Origin: Desulfobulbaceae bacterium
GTDB taxonomy: Bacteria; Desulfobacterota; Desulfobulbia; Desulfobulbales; SURF-16
Assembly (NCBI GenBank): GCA_024637145.1
Contig: JAGXFQ010000034.1
Location: 1-64,000 of the forward strand
Length of the DNA: 64,000 nt
Reading direction: 5' to 3'
Of this stretch, positions 45,488 through 54,697 are shown piece after piece. The position numbers and the translations under genes are program-made. Each line of letters opens with the position of its first letter. Position 1 is the first letter of the stretch. Below the pieces are notes generated by a model. The model was not told the DNA's origin. It did no database searches and saw only the letters and a program-made list of their open reading frames with translations.

Positions 45488-46360
45488 ATGGTCAGAAGTC
45501 CCAAAGCTTTTTTCTTCTTGCTGCTTTTAGCAGGCGCTCTTGCCGTGCTCTTGCCCAGGACAGGGGCCGCTGCAGACCATGGCGTCCCCGCCGCTCATGC
45601 CGCCAAAACCTATACCTTTCACACGGCATATGAAACACCCATCAGGGAGATCCTGGCAGGTCGCATCAAGGAGGCCTTTGCCAGGCTTGATCTCAAGGCG
45701 GAGCTGCTTTATACCCCTTCCAGCCAGCGGGCCTTAATGCGGGCCAATCAAGAGGGGGATGGCGATGCCGCCCGGGTGACGGATATCAAGGAAATTGCCC
45801 CGGCCCATACCGCTAATCTTATTCTGGTGCCGGAGCCCATAATGATCATGGAGCTTGCGGTATATAGCAAGGACCTTGCCTTCCCTGTCACCGGCTGGCA
45901 AGCCCTGCAGAACTCTCATAACGGCGCCCGCATTGGCGCCAAGATTCTGGAAAAAAATATCCCCGGCAAAACAACCTTCTTGCCCACCACGGTGCAGTTG
46001 GTTCGTATGCTTGACGCCGGCCGCATTGACACCATGGTTGAATGGAAGCACCTGGCCGAGCATGCCATCCGCAGTGTGGGGAGTACGGAAATCAGGCAGC
46101 TGACGCCGCTCTTGAAGGTCCAGCCCTTTCATCTCTGTCTGCACAAAAAACATGCGGCCCTTGTCCCCAAACTGGATAAAGTGATCAGGGAGATGAAAGA
46201 AGAGGGCCTTCTTGATGACGGAAGCAAGGAGTTTGCCTATACCGGGGTTCCCTCTGATCAGACGGCAGGCCTATACCATGGTGCGGAAGTTGCGCCCGCC
46301 CCTGATCAATGTGCTAACCTACCCCCTCATTCACCAGCAACATCAGGATTTGAGTCCTGA
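45488..46360 (+). CDS. Periplasmic solute-binding protein (PBP type II)
   Basis: The 290-residue protein has a signal peptide (MVRSPKAFFFLLLLAGALAVLLPRTGAAAD) and a substrate-binding domain of the ABC amino-acid type 3 / transporter PBPb kind (TPIREILAGRIKEAF; ARVTDIKEIAP; TFLPTTVQLVRMLDAGRIDTMVEW). The ATG at 45488 has GGGGAGA upstream, and a longer open frame to 45308 overlaps argJ and is rejected. No permease genes are adjacent. A hybrid histidine kinase follows 106 bases on, so it probably feeds ligand information to it. Confidence 0.8.
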   Translation: MVRSPKAFFFLLLLAGALAVLLPRTGAAADHGVPAAHAAKTYTFHTAYETPIREILAGRIKEAFARLDLKAELLYTPSSQRALMRANQEGDGDAARVTDIKEIAPAHTANLILVPEPIMIMELAVYSKDLAFPVTGWQALQNSHNGARIGAKILEKNIPGKTTFLPTTVQLVRMLDAGRIDTMVEWKHLAEHAIRSVGSTEIRQLTPLLKVQPFHLCLHKKHAALVPKLDKVIREMKEEGLLDDGSKEFAYTGVPSDQTAGLYHGAEVAPAPDQCANLPPHSPATSGFES

Positions 46361-46466
46361 AAATCGTCAAGGCCCGGCAAGAGATAAAGGCTCACGGGAC
46401 ATATTCCAGGATAGAAGAAGAGGTCCGCAATGCATTTGAACCCTCCCCATAGGATGGCGGCCAGCT

Positions 46467-48650
46467 ATGCCTAAAAGTATCAGACGGGACTTAAGCGTCC
46501 GCATCAGCCTGCTTATTTTTCTGGTCACTCTGGCCATTGGCGCCGGCTACTATACCTACGCTGTTGGTCTGCATCAAAAAACATTCAGAGCTTTTGTCGA
46601 GCAGCACACAGACCATATCGCTGCCCCCGTCACCTTGCAGCTCTGGCTCTTTGACCTCCCCACCACCCGTCAGCTCTGTCGGATCTTTGCAGAAGACCCC
46701 GATGTCGTGGGGTTGCTTCTCCTGGACCACAACAAAGAAGTTGTTTTTCAAAAGGAGTTGTCCGACACCGGCCAAAATACCCTGGCGGTCCGCCGCCAAC
46801 TTCGCCATGACGGCGAGCAGCTGGTTGGTTACCTTGAAATATTCTATGCCGACAGCGGTTGGCAGATGCAGCGCAAGAGCATATTGCTGGTGGGGATCTT
46901 GATGGCTTCAGGGACCATATTCGGCTCCCTGCTCTTTATCAATATTCTCCTCAGGCGCTATCTCACCAAGCCCCTGGATGACCTGCGCGATGATATGGCC
47001 TTGCTGGCGCAAGGGAACTTTCCCCAATCCGGCCTGGTGAACCAGAAGGCCGAAATTCAAGGCATCAGTGATGCCTTCAACAGCCTGACCAGCAGCCTGC
47101 AGGAGCGCGACAGCGCCTTGCGGGAAGCCACCACCATCATCAACCGCAGCCCGGCGGTGGCCTTTCTCTGGAAAAACCAAGAGACGTGGCCGGTGGAATT
47201 TGTGTCGGAGAATGTCGTCAAGTTGGTGGGCTATTCCCGGCAGGAGCTGGTGGACGGCAAGGTTTCCTATCTTGATCTTATTTTCCCGGATGACAGGCCC
47301 AGGGTCGCCGCCGAGTTGGCAAGCGCCACTGAAGGGGGCGGCCTTGCCACCTTTGCCCATAAGCCGTACCGGATTAGGGCTAAAAACGGCGTGGTGAAGT
47401 GGGTGAAGGCGCAAAGTTATATTCGCCGGGATCTCCAGGGGGTTATCAGCCATTTTGAAGGGATTGTCCTTGATATCACCGAAGAGGTGGAGCTGGAAGA
47501 ACGGCTGCAGCAGGCCCAGAAGATGGAAGCGGTGGGTACCCTGGCCGGCGGCATTGCCCATGATTTCAATAATATTCTTATGGTGATTCTGGGTTACAGT
47601 GAGATGGCCAGGGATGAGGCCCCTGCCGGTTCAAATATTGCCTGGGAACTGGATGAGGTTATTATAGCCGGCAATCGAGCCGCAGAGCTGGTCAAACAGA
47701 TCCTGGCCTTCAGCAGACAGGCCAAGGTTGAACGGCTACCTTTGCAGCTGCAGTCGCTCATTAAAGAGGCGCTGAAATTGCTGCGCTCTTCCATACCGAC
47801 AACCATTGCGATCAAAGAGGAGATAGATTCACGCTGTGGACCGGTCTTGGTGGATCCCACCCAGGTTCATCAGATATTAATGAACCTCTGCACCAATGCC
47901 AATCATGCCATGGAAAAAAAGGGCGGGGTGCTGACGGTTGCGCTGCAGCCGGTGGTTATTGACAGGGAAAATGGTGCCCCGACAGGAAACCTGAAAGCTG
48001 GGGAGTATACCGTCTTATCGGTCTCCGATACAGGCACCGGTATCGCCCCTGAGGTGCTGCCCAAGATTTTCAACCCCTATTTCACCACGAAAATGGTGGG
48101 TAAGGGAACCGGCATGGGGCTTGCCATTACCCATGGTATCGTTGCTGATTACGGAGGGGCCATCATAGTTGACAGCCAGGCCGGAAAGGGAACAACGTTT
48201 CAGGTCTATTTGCCTGTTGCCGACCAGCAGGAGGAGCCGGCCGCAGAAGATGCGGGGCCGCTGCCCAGGGGAGGCGAACGGATCCTTTTCGTGGATGACG
48301 AGAAGCTGCTTGTCCAGATGGGCAAAGAGATGCTGTCACGGCTTGGCTACAAGGTGACAACCCGAGACAACAGCCTCGAGGCCCTGGCAACATTTCAGCA
48401 CAGCCCGGCCGACTTTGACCTTGTTATCACTGATCAAACCATGCCGAACATGACCGGCCTGGACCTGGCCCGCCGCATGTTGCAGATACGGCCGGACATG
48501 CCCATCATTCTCTGCACCGGCTACAGCAACCTGGTGGACGCGACCAAGGCCAAATCATTGGGCATCAAGGAGTTTGCCCTCAAACCACTGACCACAGGGA
48601 TGGTTGCCAAACTCATCCGTAAGGCCCTTGGTGGGCCGTCTAGCGGTTGA
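46467..48650 (+). CDS. Hybrid sensor histidine kinase with PAS and receiver domains
   Basis: The 727-residue protein has one transmembrane helix near residues 12-30, a periplasmic segment to about 135, a second helix (140-160), HAMP, PAS (about 225-345), a histidine-kinase domain (phospho-His in GGIAHDFNNILMVI, near residue 364) with a HATPase_c domain (NANHAM; GTGMGLAITHGI), and a C-terminal receiver (ILFVDDEKLLVQM; DQTMPNMTG phospho-Asp). It is likely to pass phosphate on to an unseen regulator. The periplasmic binding protein gene upstream is the obvious partner. Confidence 0.9.
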   Translation: MPKSIRRDLSVRISLLIFLVTLAIGAGYYTYAVGLHQKTFRAFVEQHTDHIAAPVTLQLWLFDLPTTRQLCRIFAEDPDVVGLLLLDHNKEVVFQKELSDTGQNTLAVRRQLRHDGEQLVGYLEIFYADSGWQMQRKSILLVGILMASGTIFGSLLFINILLRRYLTKPLDDLRDDMALLAQGNFPQSGLVNQKAEIQGISDAFNSLTSSLQERDSALREATTIINRSPAVAFLWKNQETWPVEFVSENVVKLVGYSRQELVDGKVSYLDLIFPDDRPRVAAELASATEGGGLATFAHKPYRIRAKNGVVKWVKAQSYIRRDLQGVISHFEGIVLDITEEVELEERLQQAQKMEAVGTLAGGIAHDFNNILMVILGYSEMARDEAPAGSNIAWELDEVIIAGNRAAELVKQILAFSRQAKVERLPLQLQSLIKEALKLLRSSIPTTIAIKEEIDSRCGPVLVDPTQVHQILMNLCTNANHAMEKKGGVLTVALQPVVIDRENGAPTGNLKAGEYTVLSVSDTGTGIAPEVLPKIFNPYFTTKMVGKGTGMGLAITHGIVADYGGAIIVDSQAGKGTTFQVYLPVADQQEEPAAEDAGPLPRGGERILFVDDEKLLVQMGKEMLSRLGYKVTTRDNSLEALATFQHSPADFDLVITDQTMPNMTGLDLARRMLQIRPDMPIILCTGYSNLVDATKAKSLGIKEFALKPLTTGMVAKLIRKALGGPSSG

Positions 48651-49629
48651 ACTTCTCTTCGCAGGAGAGGCGCAATTCCTGCTCGGCATCAGCGAGTACC
48701 TGGCGGGCCTGCTCCACATCAAGGTTGATCTGGGTCACCAGTTCGGCCGGGCCGGAGAATCTTTTTTCGTCACGCAGGAAGCGCAGCAGATTGACCTTGA
48801 TCTGCTTGCCGTAGATATCCTCGTTAAAGTCAAAGATAAAGGTCTCGGCAGTGATGCGGCGGTTGCCCTCGGCATCATGGGTAAAGGTGGGGTTGATGCC
48901 GATATTGAGGACCCCCCCGTAGCAGGTGCCCCCATAAACCACCTGGCAGACATAGACCCCGTGCCTGGGGCAGAGATCCTCGCCGGAGATATGCAGGTTG
49001 GCGGTGGGGAAGCCGAGCTCGGCAGCGCCGCGCTGTTTGCCCATCTGCACCTCGCCGTGGATTTGGTAATAGCGGCCCTGGAGCTTGCGCACCGCCCGCA
49101 TATTGCCTTCAGCCACCAGGCGCCTGATCTCGGTGCTGGAGGCAACTACCCCCCCCACCTCATACGGTTCCATGACCGTGACCGGAAAACCCTTGCGTCT
49201 GCCCTGTTCCTGGAGGAAGGCGGTGTCGCCCTCTCTGCCCTTGCCGAAGCAGTAGTCATAGCCCACCACCAGTTCTGCCATGCCTATTTTCTTGAGCAGG
49301 ACCTCATCCACAAACTGGGCGGCCGGGGTGGCGGCGAATTCTTTGGTAAAGGGGATGATGATCAGCACGTCAATGCCGGCATGGGCAATGAGTTCCCGTT
49401 TCTGGTTGCAGGTGGAGATCAGCTTGATGCCGGCCTCAGGACGCACCACCTGCAGGGGGTGGGGGTTGAAGGTGATGACCACACTGGTCCCCTTGTTCCT
49501 GTAGGCCCGGGCCACCACCTCGCTGAAGAGGTACTGGTGACCGACATGGACACCGTCAAAATTGCCGATGGTGACGTACGGTTTAACAAAAGGCTCTTTT
49601 ATCTCATCAAGGTCTGTATATATTTCCAT
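48640..49629 (-). CDS. ribF: Bifunctional riboflavin kinase/FAD synthetase
   Basis: RibF converts riboflavin to FMN and FAD. The N-terminal FAD-synthetase half has VTIGNFDGVHVGHQYLF (about residue 20) and GYDYCFGKGREGD; the C-terminal riboflavin-kinase half has GFPTANLHI...GVYVC and FDEDIYG-like FNEDIYGKQIKVN. The ATG at 49629 is chosen because homology begins there. The convergent hybrid-kinase gene overlaps its 3' end by 11 bases. Confidence 0.97.
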   Translation of the reverse strand: MEIYTDLDEIKEPFVKPYVTIGNFDGVHVGHQYLFSEVVARAYRNKGTSVVITFNPHPLQVVRPEAGIKLISTCNQKRELIAHAGIDVLIIIPFTKEFAATPAAQFVDEVLLKKIGMAELVVGYDYCFGKGREGDTAFLQEQGRRKGFPVTVMEPYEVGGVVASSTEIRRLVAEGNMRAVRKLQGRYYQIHGEVQMGKQRGAAELGFPTANLHISGEDLCPRHGVYVCQVVYGGTCYGGVLNIGINPTFTHDAEGNRRITAETFIFDFNEDIYGKQIKVNLLRFLRDEKRFSGPAELVTQINLDVEQARQVLADAEQELRLSCEEKFNR

Positions 49630-49903
49630 AGTTTTCCAGCTGGTTAAGAGGGCGGTCACGGCAGGCGGGGGCTTTTGCCGCGGCCGCCCGGTTTTTATGG
49701 CGTGCCGCGCTATTATATTGTGATTGCCCCTTTATTGCACCATGCAAATCAGCAAATAAAAGAGCAGACAAAAGCCTTGACAAGGGGGGGCTAAAGTCGG
49801 TACATTCGCTTCCAGTTAACTCGCTCCAGCTTCTTTCTGATCTGGCAGCGGGCAGGGTGAAAGACCTGGCCCCGTATCTCCCTGATGGGCGAACTTTCAA
49901 CAT

Positions 49904-49990
49904 GCCGAAGTGGTGGAATTGGTAGACACGCTAGGTTCAGGGTCTAGTGGGTGCAAGCCCGTGGAAGTTCGAGTCTTCTCTTCGGCACCA
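49904..49990 (+). tRNA. tRNA-Leu (anticodon CAG)
   Basis: The 87-base sequence includes an encoded CCA end, the 7-bp acceptor stem GCCGAAG/CTTCGGC, a D arm with GGTAGA, and anticodon CAG at 49938-49940 in a CTAGG...TCTAG stem. It has the long variable arm (TGGGTGCAAGCCCG) of type II tRNAs and a T arm with GTTCGAG. Anticodon CAG reads CUG codons, which suit this GC-rich genome. A terminator follows at once. Confidence 0.97.
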
Positions 49991-49998
49991 CTTATATT

Positions 49999-50037
49999 AA
50001 AAGCCTGTAACTTTAAATAGTTACAGGCTTTTTTTTT
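49999..50037 (+). terminator. Terminator after tRNA-Leu
   Basis: AAAAGCCTGTAACT and AGTTACAGGCTTTT pair perfectly around TTTAAAT-like loop bases, and a run of T follows. It ends the single tRNA transcript. Confidence 0.93.
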
Positions 50038-50306
50038 GGGTCCCGGCCCGGGCCCTGCTGGTTTGTCCTACAGGGTGCATCTCCTGCCCGCCTTCTCCGG
50101 ACCTTTCCTGGGGCCCCTCCTGCTTTCCTCTGATCTCTGCACGAACCATAGCCCTCAGACCGGCCCGGGGCAACCGGCTGCGGTTTTTTTCTGCCGGCCG
50201 CCCCGCCCAAAGCGGAAATAAAAATTCACCTTAGACGCTATTTGTCCTACCTGTCTGGTTATCATGGCTGAAAATAGAGACGCTGTCTAACCTTAAGGAG
50301 GATGTC

Positions 50307-50522
50307 ATGATCAGGAATATCACGGTTTATCTCGACAATCAGCAGCAGGAATTTTATGAGAGCATCCGGTGCGGTTTCATTGTTGCCGAAGATGACCAGG
50401 GCGCAGAAACCTTTCATACCGATTTGCTCGACAATTCCGAATATCACGGGGTCCAGGAATTGATCGACGATATCGTCGGCATTTTCCAGATCCGCCGCCA
50501 CCAGATCCTGGTGGCGGCCTGA
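50307..50522 (+). CDS. Small conserved-looking hypothetical protein
   Basis: A 71-residue protein (MIRNITVYLDNQQQEFYESI...) with no motif I recognise. It is acidic and appears to be a small alpha/beta fold. The site TAAGGAGG lies 5-6 bases before the ATG, which makes it a likely real gene, although a reverse-strand open frame covers the same bases. It is convergent with the large hybrid kinase. Confidence 0.65.
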   Translation: MIRNITVYLDNQQQEFYESIRCGFIVAEDDQGAETFHTDLLDNSEYHGVQELIDDIVGIFQIRRHQILVAA

Positions 50523-50563
50523 TCCCGGCCCCTGCGCCGGGCAGGACAGGGATTTACGGGGCC

Positions 50564-53500
50564 TCAGTCGGCGGTGGTGGTTGGGCTGTATTGTGCCTGC
50601 AGGGTGAGGGCTACTTTCAGGGCCTCCTGGTGCTGAAAATTTTCCACATGAAGAGAAAGCCTGGTCAGCTTTTCCTGGTAAGGGGAGGTCGGGATTTCCT
50701 GTTTTATTTTGTTCAAGATATCCCTGGCGCCATAGCTGTTCTTCCTGAGCAGAGTGATCAGCTCACTAAACAGGGGGGAAAGGTTCTGCCTGTTGGCGGT
50801 GGCCGGAGCGCCCTTTTTATTAAGGGGGCGGGCGGGCTGGGCATTGATCTCATCTATGGTGTCCAGCATCGCCTGCAGCGCTGTGCTGAAGGAGATGCAG
50901 GCCTCTTCAAAATCATCGCCTTCCTCCTCAATGGTGCTCTGCAGGGTGCGGGCGGTGCGGGCCAGGTGGTCAGCGCCGAGATTGGCACCAGCACCGACAA
51001 TGGTATGGGCAAGGCGGCTGGCCGTCTCTCTGTCGCCTTTGTGGTGGGCCGTCCTGATGAGCGTGGCCACGCTGCTGTATTCCTCCCGAAAGAGGCTGAG
51101 CAGCTGGTGGAGAAAATCTTTGTTGCAGCCGAGGCGCTTGAGAACGGCCTCCACATCTATGGCCCGCTGGTTATCGGCTTCTGAGGGCTCGGGGGAGGTG
51201 GGCTCTGGCCCTCTTTCTGCTGGGGCTGCGGCAGGGGAGAAGATCTGCATGTGGTTGGCCAGGGTCGCAAAGAGATGCTCCTGGTCAATGGGTTTGCTGA
51301 TAAAATCATCCATGCCGGCCGCCAGGCACTTGGCGCGATCCGCGGCAAAGACCTGGGCGGTCATGGCAATAATGGGGAGGGCTTTTTCTCTCTTTTTCTC
51401 CATTTGGCGGATCTGCCGGGTGGCCTCCAGGCCATCCATCTGCGGCATCTGGATATCCATGAGAATGGCCGCCAGGGGTTCTTTCTGCTCCTCTTGAAAC
51501 TCCTTCCTGACGGCCGCCACCACTTCTGTGCCGTTGGTGACGCACTCCACCTGGAATCCCGCCCTGGTGAGAATCTTCAGGGCCACCTCGCGGTTGATGA
51601 GGTTGTCTTCCGCCAGCAGCACTCTTCTCCCGGCTGCCCCTTCCGGGGCAACCGGCGCTCCCCTTTTTGCCGGAGTATCTCTTGCCGGCAGGCCAAGGGC
51701 CTTGAGGATGGCGTCATGGAGTTGCTGTGCCGTCACAGGCTTGCTGAGTATGGCATCAACTTTGCCCTGGGCTTGTTGGGCGAATTCCTGAGGGTTCCAG
51801 CCGCTTTGGAGAATAATGGGCAACTGGGTAAATCTTGTGTTCGCTTTGATCCGGGCGATGGTTGCCAGGCCATCCATGTCAGGCATCTGCCAGTCGATGA
51901 GGAGCAGGGCGAAGGGGTCGTCAGTCGTGGTCAGAGTCAAGGCCTCCAGGGCGGCCCGGCCGCTGGCCACCACGGTGGGGCGCAGGTCAAAAGCGCGGAG
52001 AAAATCGGCAATGATCCGGCCCACGGTCTCATTGTCATCGGCAACCAGGACGCGGGCCTTGCGCAGGGCCGGGGGGGTGGCAAAGTCCTGCTGCTGCTGG
52101 GTCCTCTCCTGGACCTGGCAGGGCACACGGAAGGAGAAGATGCTGCCCTGGCCAGGCTCGCTGCGCACCACAAGATTGCCGCCCATCAGCTCAACCAGCT
52201 GCTTGCAGATGGTAAGGCCGAGCCCGCTGCCCCCATAGCGGCGGCTGATACTGGAATCCGCCTGCTGAAAGGGGGAAAAGAGGTCGGCCATGTGTTGGGG
52301 GGGGATGCCGATACCGCTGTCCTGTACGGAAAATTCCAGCTCAACAGAGCCTGGCCCCTGGCTGGTTTTTTTGATGGTGACCAGGATTTCACCATGCTCG
52401 GTAAATTTGAGGGCATTGCCGATCAGGTTGATCAGGACCTGGGTCAGACGCATATCATCCGCCAGGAGAGTGTGGGGGACGTCTTCTTCGATCTGGAACA
52501 TCAATTCCAGATTTTTCTCCCACACCTTGCTGCTGAAGAGATTGGCCAGGCCGTCTACGAGCACGTTGATGTTGAATGTTCGGGCGGCAATGATGAGGCC
52601 GCCGGCTTCAATTTTGGAGAAATCGAGAATGTCGTTGATAATGCCCAGAAGCGAGCGGCCGGCCTGGTGAATGTTGGCGAAATATCTTTTGGTCTCTGCC
52701 TCCATCTCCATATCCAGGGCCAGTTCGGAAAGACCGATAATGGCATTCATCGGGGTCCTGATTTCGTGGCTCATGTTGGCGACAAAATCGCTTTTGGCCT
52801 GATTGGCCCGTTCTGCCTCCATCTTCGACTTTTGCAGGTTCGCCAGAATCTCTTTTTCCCTGGTGATGTCCTCTTTGATGGCCACAAAATGGGTGATGCC
52901 CCCTTCCTCGTCACGGAGGGGGGAGATGGAGGCCCTTTCCCAATAAAGGTCGCCGTTTTTGCGGCGGTTGGCGAATTCGCCATGCCACTCCTTGCCGGCC
53001 CGCAGGGTGCGCCACATCTCCTGGTAATGTTCCGAAGTCTGCTCCCCAGATTTCAAGACCCGCGGATTGGCGCCCATGACCTCTTCGCGGCTGTACTGGC
53101 TGGTCTGGCAGAACTTGGGGTTGACATACTCGATGCAGCCCTTGTCATCGGTGATGACGATGGAGACGGGACTCTCCTCCACGGCCAGGGAGAGTTGGCG
53201 GAGATGGGCATCCGCCTCCTTGCGGGCGCTGATATCGCGCAGCAGGCCCACCCCCTGCCACTGGTTGTTGATCAGAACAGCGGTAAGGGCGATTTCCAAG
53301 GGTACTTCCTCGCCATTCTGGCGCCGGCCCGTCACCTCCTCTGTCTGGCCGATAAAGCCGGCCCTGCCACTCTTGATGAATTGCGGAAAGTTGTCACTAA
53401 AGTCCTGGCGATAGGGAGAGGGGGCAATAATGGTGAGCATCTCCTGGCCCATGATCTCTGAGGCCGTGTAACCGAAAATACGCTCTGCCGCGGGATTCCA

Positions 53501-54676
53501 AAAGGAGATCTTGCCGTGGTGATCCATCATGATGATGGCGTCGTAGGAGGAGTTGGCAATGGCGATATTCTTGGTGGTGGCAATCTGTTTTTCCAGACGC
53601 CCTTTGCTGATCAGCAGGCAGCCCATGGCCAGGATGATCAGCAGGATAAGGAGTAAAAAATAGGCGTATTCAAAATTCTCATGGAAGATGGCCTGCTGCT
53701 GGTCTGAGGAGAGCGTTGAGACTAAAAGCCAGCGCCTGGCGTCGGGGTCAAGGGCCAATGAGCCGGGATTGCTTTTTTCCATGCTGCTGGTGACTGAATC
53801 TGCCTGGAGGCGAGTGGGAAAAACAGTGCGGAAAAGAGTAAGGCCGCTGTCAGCCTTATAGACCCCGCTGGCCCGTTCGTGCATGAAGTGCCAGGCCTCT
53901 GGTTGGCGGTGGGCAAAGAGGGCGGGGTTACCGGCCAAGGAGCCTCCTGCAGCCGCTGGTTCCGGGGTCTGGAGAGAACCCCCATCCTGGTCGAGGAATA
54001 AGAAGTCAGCAGGGGAGTGGGCCATGATCTTGCGCAGGTTGGCCAGCATAGAGTCGGCAAGGTAGTTAACAACAAGAAATCCTTTTGCTTCTCCCTGGCT
54101 GTCGCTGATCATGGCCATGAAGCGGATTATGGGTTTGTTCTGCTTTCTGCCCAGATCAAGGGGGGAGATGGCGATATTGCCGCCGGCCATGGCCTCGGGC
54201 AGGGGGGGGAAAGCAGGCTGCCCTTGCTGCTGCAGCTCGTGGCGGGGCACGATATGGCTGTTGTTCTCCCTCCTGTTGACCCGGCTGATCTCCCTGCCGT
54301 TGAGGTCAAGGAGGCACACCTGGTCGTAGAAAAGGGCGGCCTGGCTGATTGCCCGCAGGGTCTGGTCAAGATGCTCAAGGGCGGCAACTCTTTGGGGGTG
54401 GGCAAAGAAATCGGCAATGGCCGGCGCCTGGCTGAGATAATCGATGTCGTGCCGGATGGTCTGCATATCCCGGTAGACCGCGGCAGCGGCAATTTCCAGG
54501 GTGGCTTCCTCCTTGTGGATATGTTGCTGGACACGCATGTCAATATCATGGCTGACCAGGGTAAAGGCAATGGCCCCCAGGAGCAGGGCCAGGGGCAGAA
54601 AGAGGCGCAAGAAATGGCCGAGCTGGGAGGGGGCGGCAAGTGTGGTGATCTCTGGAGTTCTCTTTTCAGGGGGCAT
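50564..54676 (-). CDS. Very large hybrid histidine kinase (Cache, PAS, HisKA, two receivers, Hpt)
   Basis: The 1370-residue protein has a transmembrane helix at about 20-40, a periplasmic sensor region to about 335 (Cache-like), a second helix near 340-360, two PAS domains (about 370-620, the second ending with a PAC-like HFVAIKEDITREKE), HisKA with MSHEIRTPMNAI near residue 633, HATPase_c, two receivers (VLVADDNETV near 875; VLLAEDNLINREV near 1017) and an Hpt domain (AHTIVGAGANL near 1222). It forms a complete His-Asp-His-Asp phosphorelay within one chain. It follows the HD-GYP gene by 21 bases and probably controls it. Confidence 0.93.
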   Translation of the reverse strand: MPPEKRTPEITTLAAPSQLGHFLRLFLPLALLLGAIAFTLVSHDIDMRVQQHIHKEEATLEIAAAAVYRDMQTIRHDIDYLSQAPAIADFFAHPQRVAALEHLDQTLRAISQAALFYDQVCLLDLNGREISRVNRRENNSHIVPRHELQQQGQPAFPPLPEAMAGGNIAISPLDLGRKQNKPIIRFMAMISDSQGEAKGFLVVNYLADSMLANLRKIMAHSPADFLFLDQDGGSLQTPEPAAAGGSLAGNPALFAHRQPEAWHFMHERASGVYKADSGLTLFRTVFPTRLQADSVTSSMEKSNPGSLALDPDARRWLLVSTLSSDQQQAIFHENFEYAYFLLLILLIILAMGCLLISKGRLEKQIATTKNIAIANSSYDAIIMMDHHGKISFWNPAAERIFGYTASEIMGQEMLTIIAPSPYRQDFSDNFPQFIKSGRAGFIGQTEEVTGRRQNGEEVPLEIALTAVLINNQWQGVGLLRDISARKEADAHLRQLSLAVEESPVSIVITDDKGCIEYVNPKFCQTSQYSREEVMGANPRVLKSGEQTSEHYQEMWRTLRAGKEWHGEFANRRKNGDLYWERASISPLRDEEGGITHFVAIKEDITREKEILANLQKSKMEAERANQAKSDFVANMSHEIRTPMNAIIGLSELALDMEMEAETKRYFANIHQAGRSLLGIINDILDFSKIEAGGLIIAARTFNINVLVDGLANLFSSKVWEKNLELMFQIEEDVPHTLLADDMRLTQVLINLIGNALKFTEHGEILVTIKKTSQGPGSVELEFSVQDSGIGIPPQHMADLFSPFQQADSSISRRYGGSGLGLTICKQLVELMGGNLVVRSEPGQGSIFSFRVPCQVQERTQQQQDFATPPALRKARVLVADDNETVGRIIADFLRAFDLRPTVVASGRAALEALTLTTTDDPFALLLIDWQMPDMDGLATIARIKANTRFTQLPIILQSGWNPQEFAQQAQGKVDAILSKPVTAQQLHDAILKALGLPARDTPAKRGAPVAPEGAAGRRVLLAEDNLINREVALKILTRAGFQVECVTNGTEVVAAVRKEFQEEQKEPLAAILMDIQMPQMDGLEATRQIRQMEKKREKALPIIAMTAQVFAADRAKCLAAGMDDFISKPIDQEHLFATLANHMQIFSPAAAPAERGPEPTSPEPSEADNQRAIDVEAVLKRLGCNKDFLHQLLSLFREEYSSVATLIRTAHHKGDRETASRLAHTIVGAGANLGADHLARTARTLQSTIEEEGDDFEEACISFSTALQAMLDTIDEINAQPARPLNKKGAPATANRQNLSPLFSELITLLRKNSYGARDILNKIKQEIPTSPYQEKLTRLSLHVENFQHQEALKVALTLQAQYSPTTTAD

Positions 54677-54697
54677 GGCGTGGTTTTTATGGGTGAA

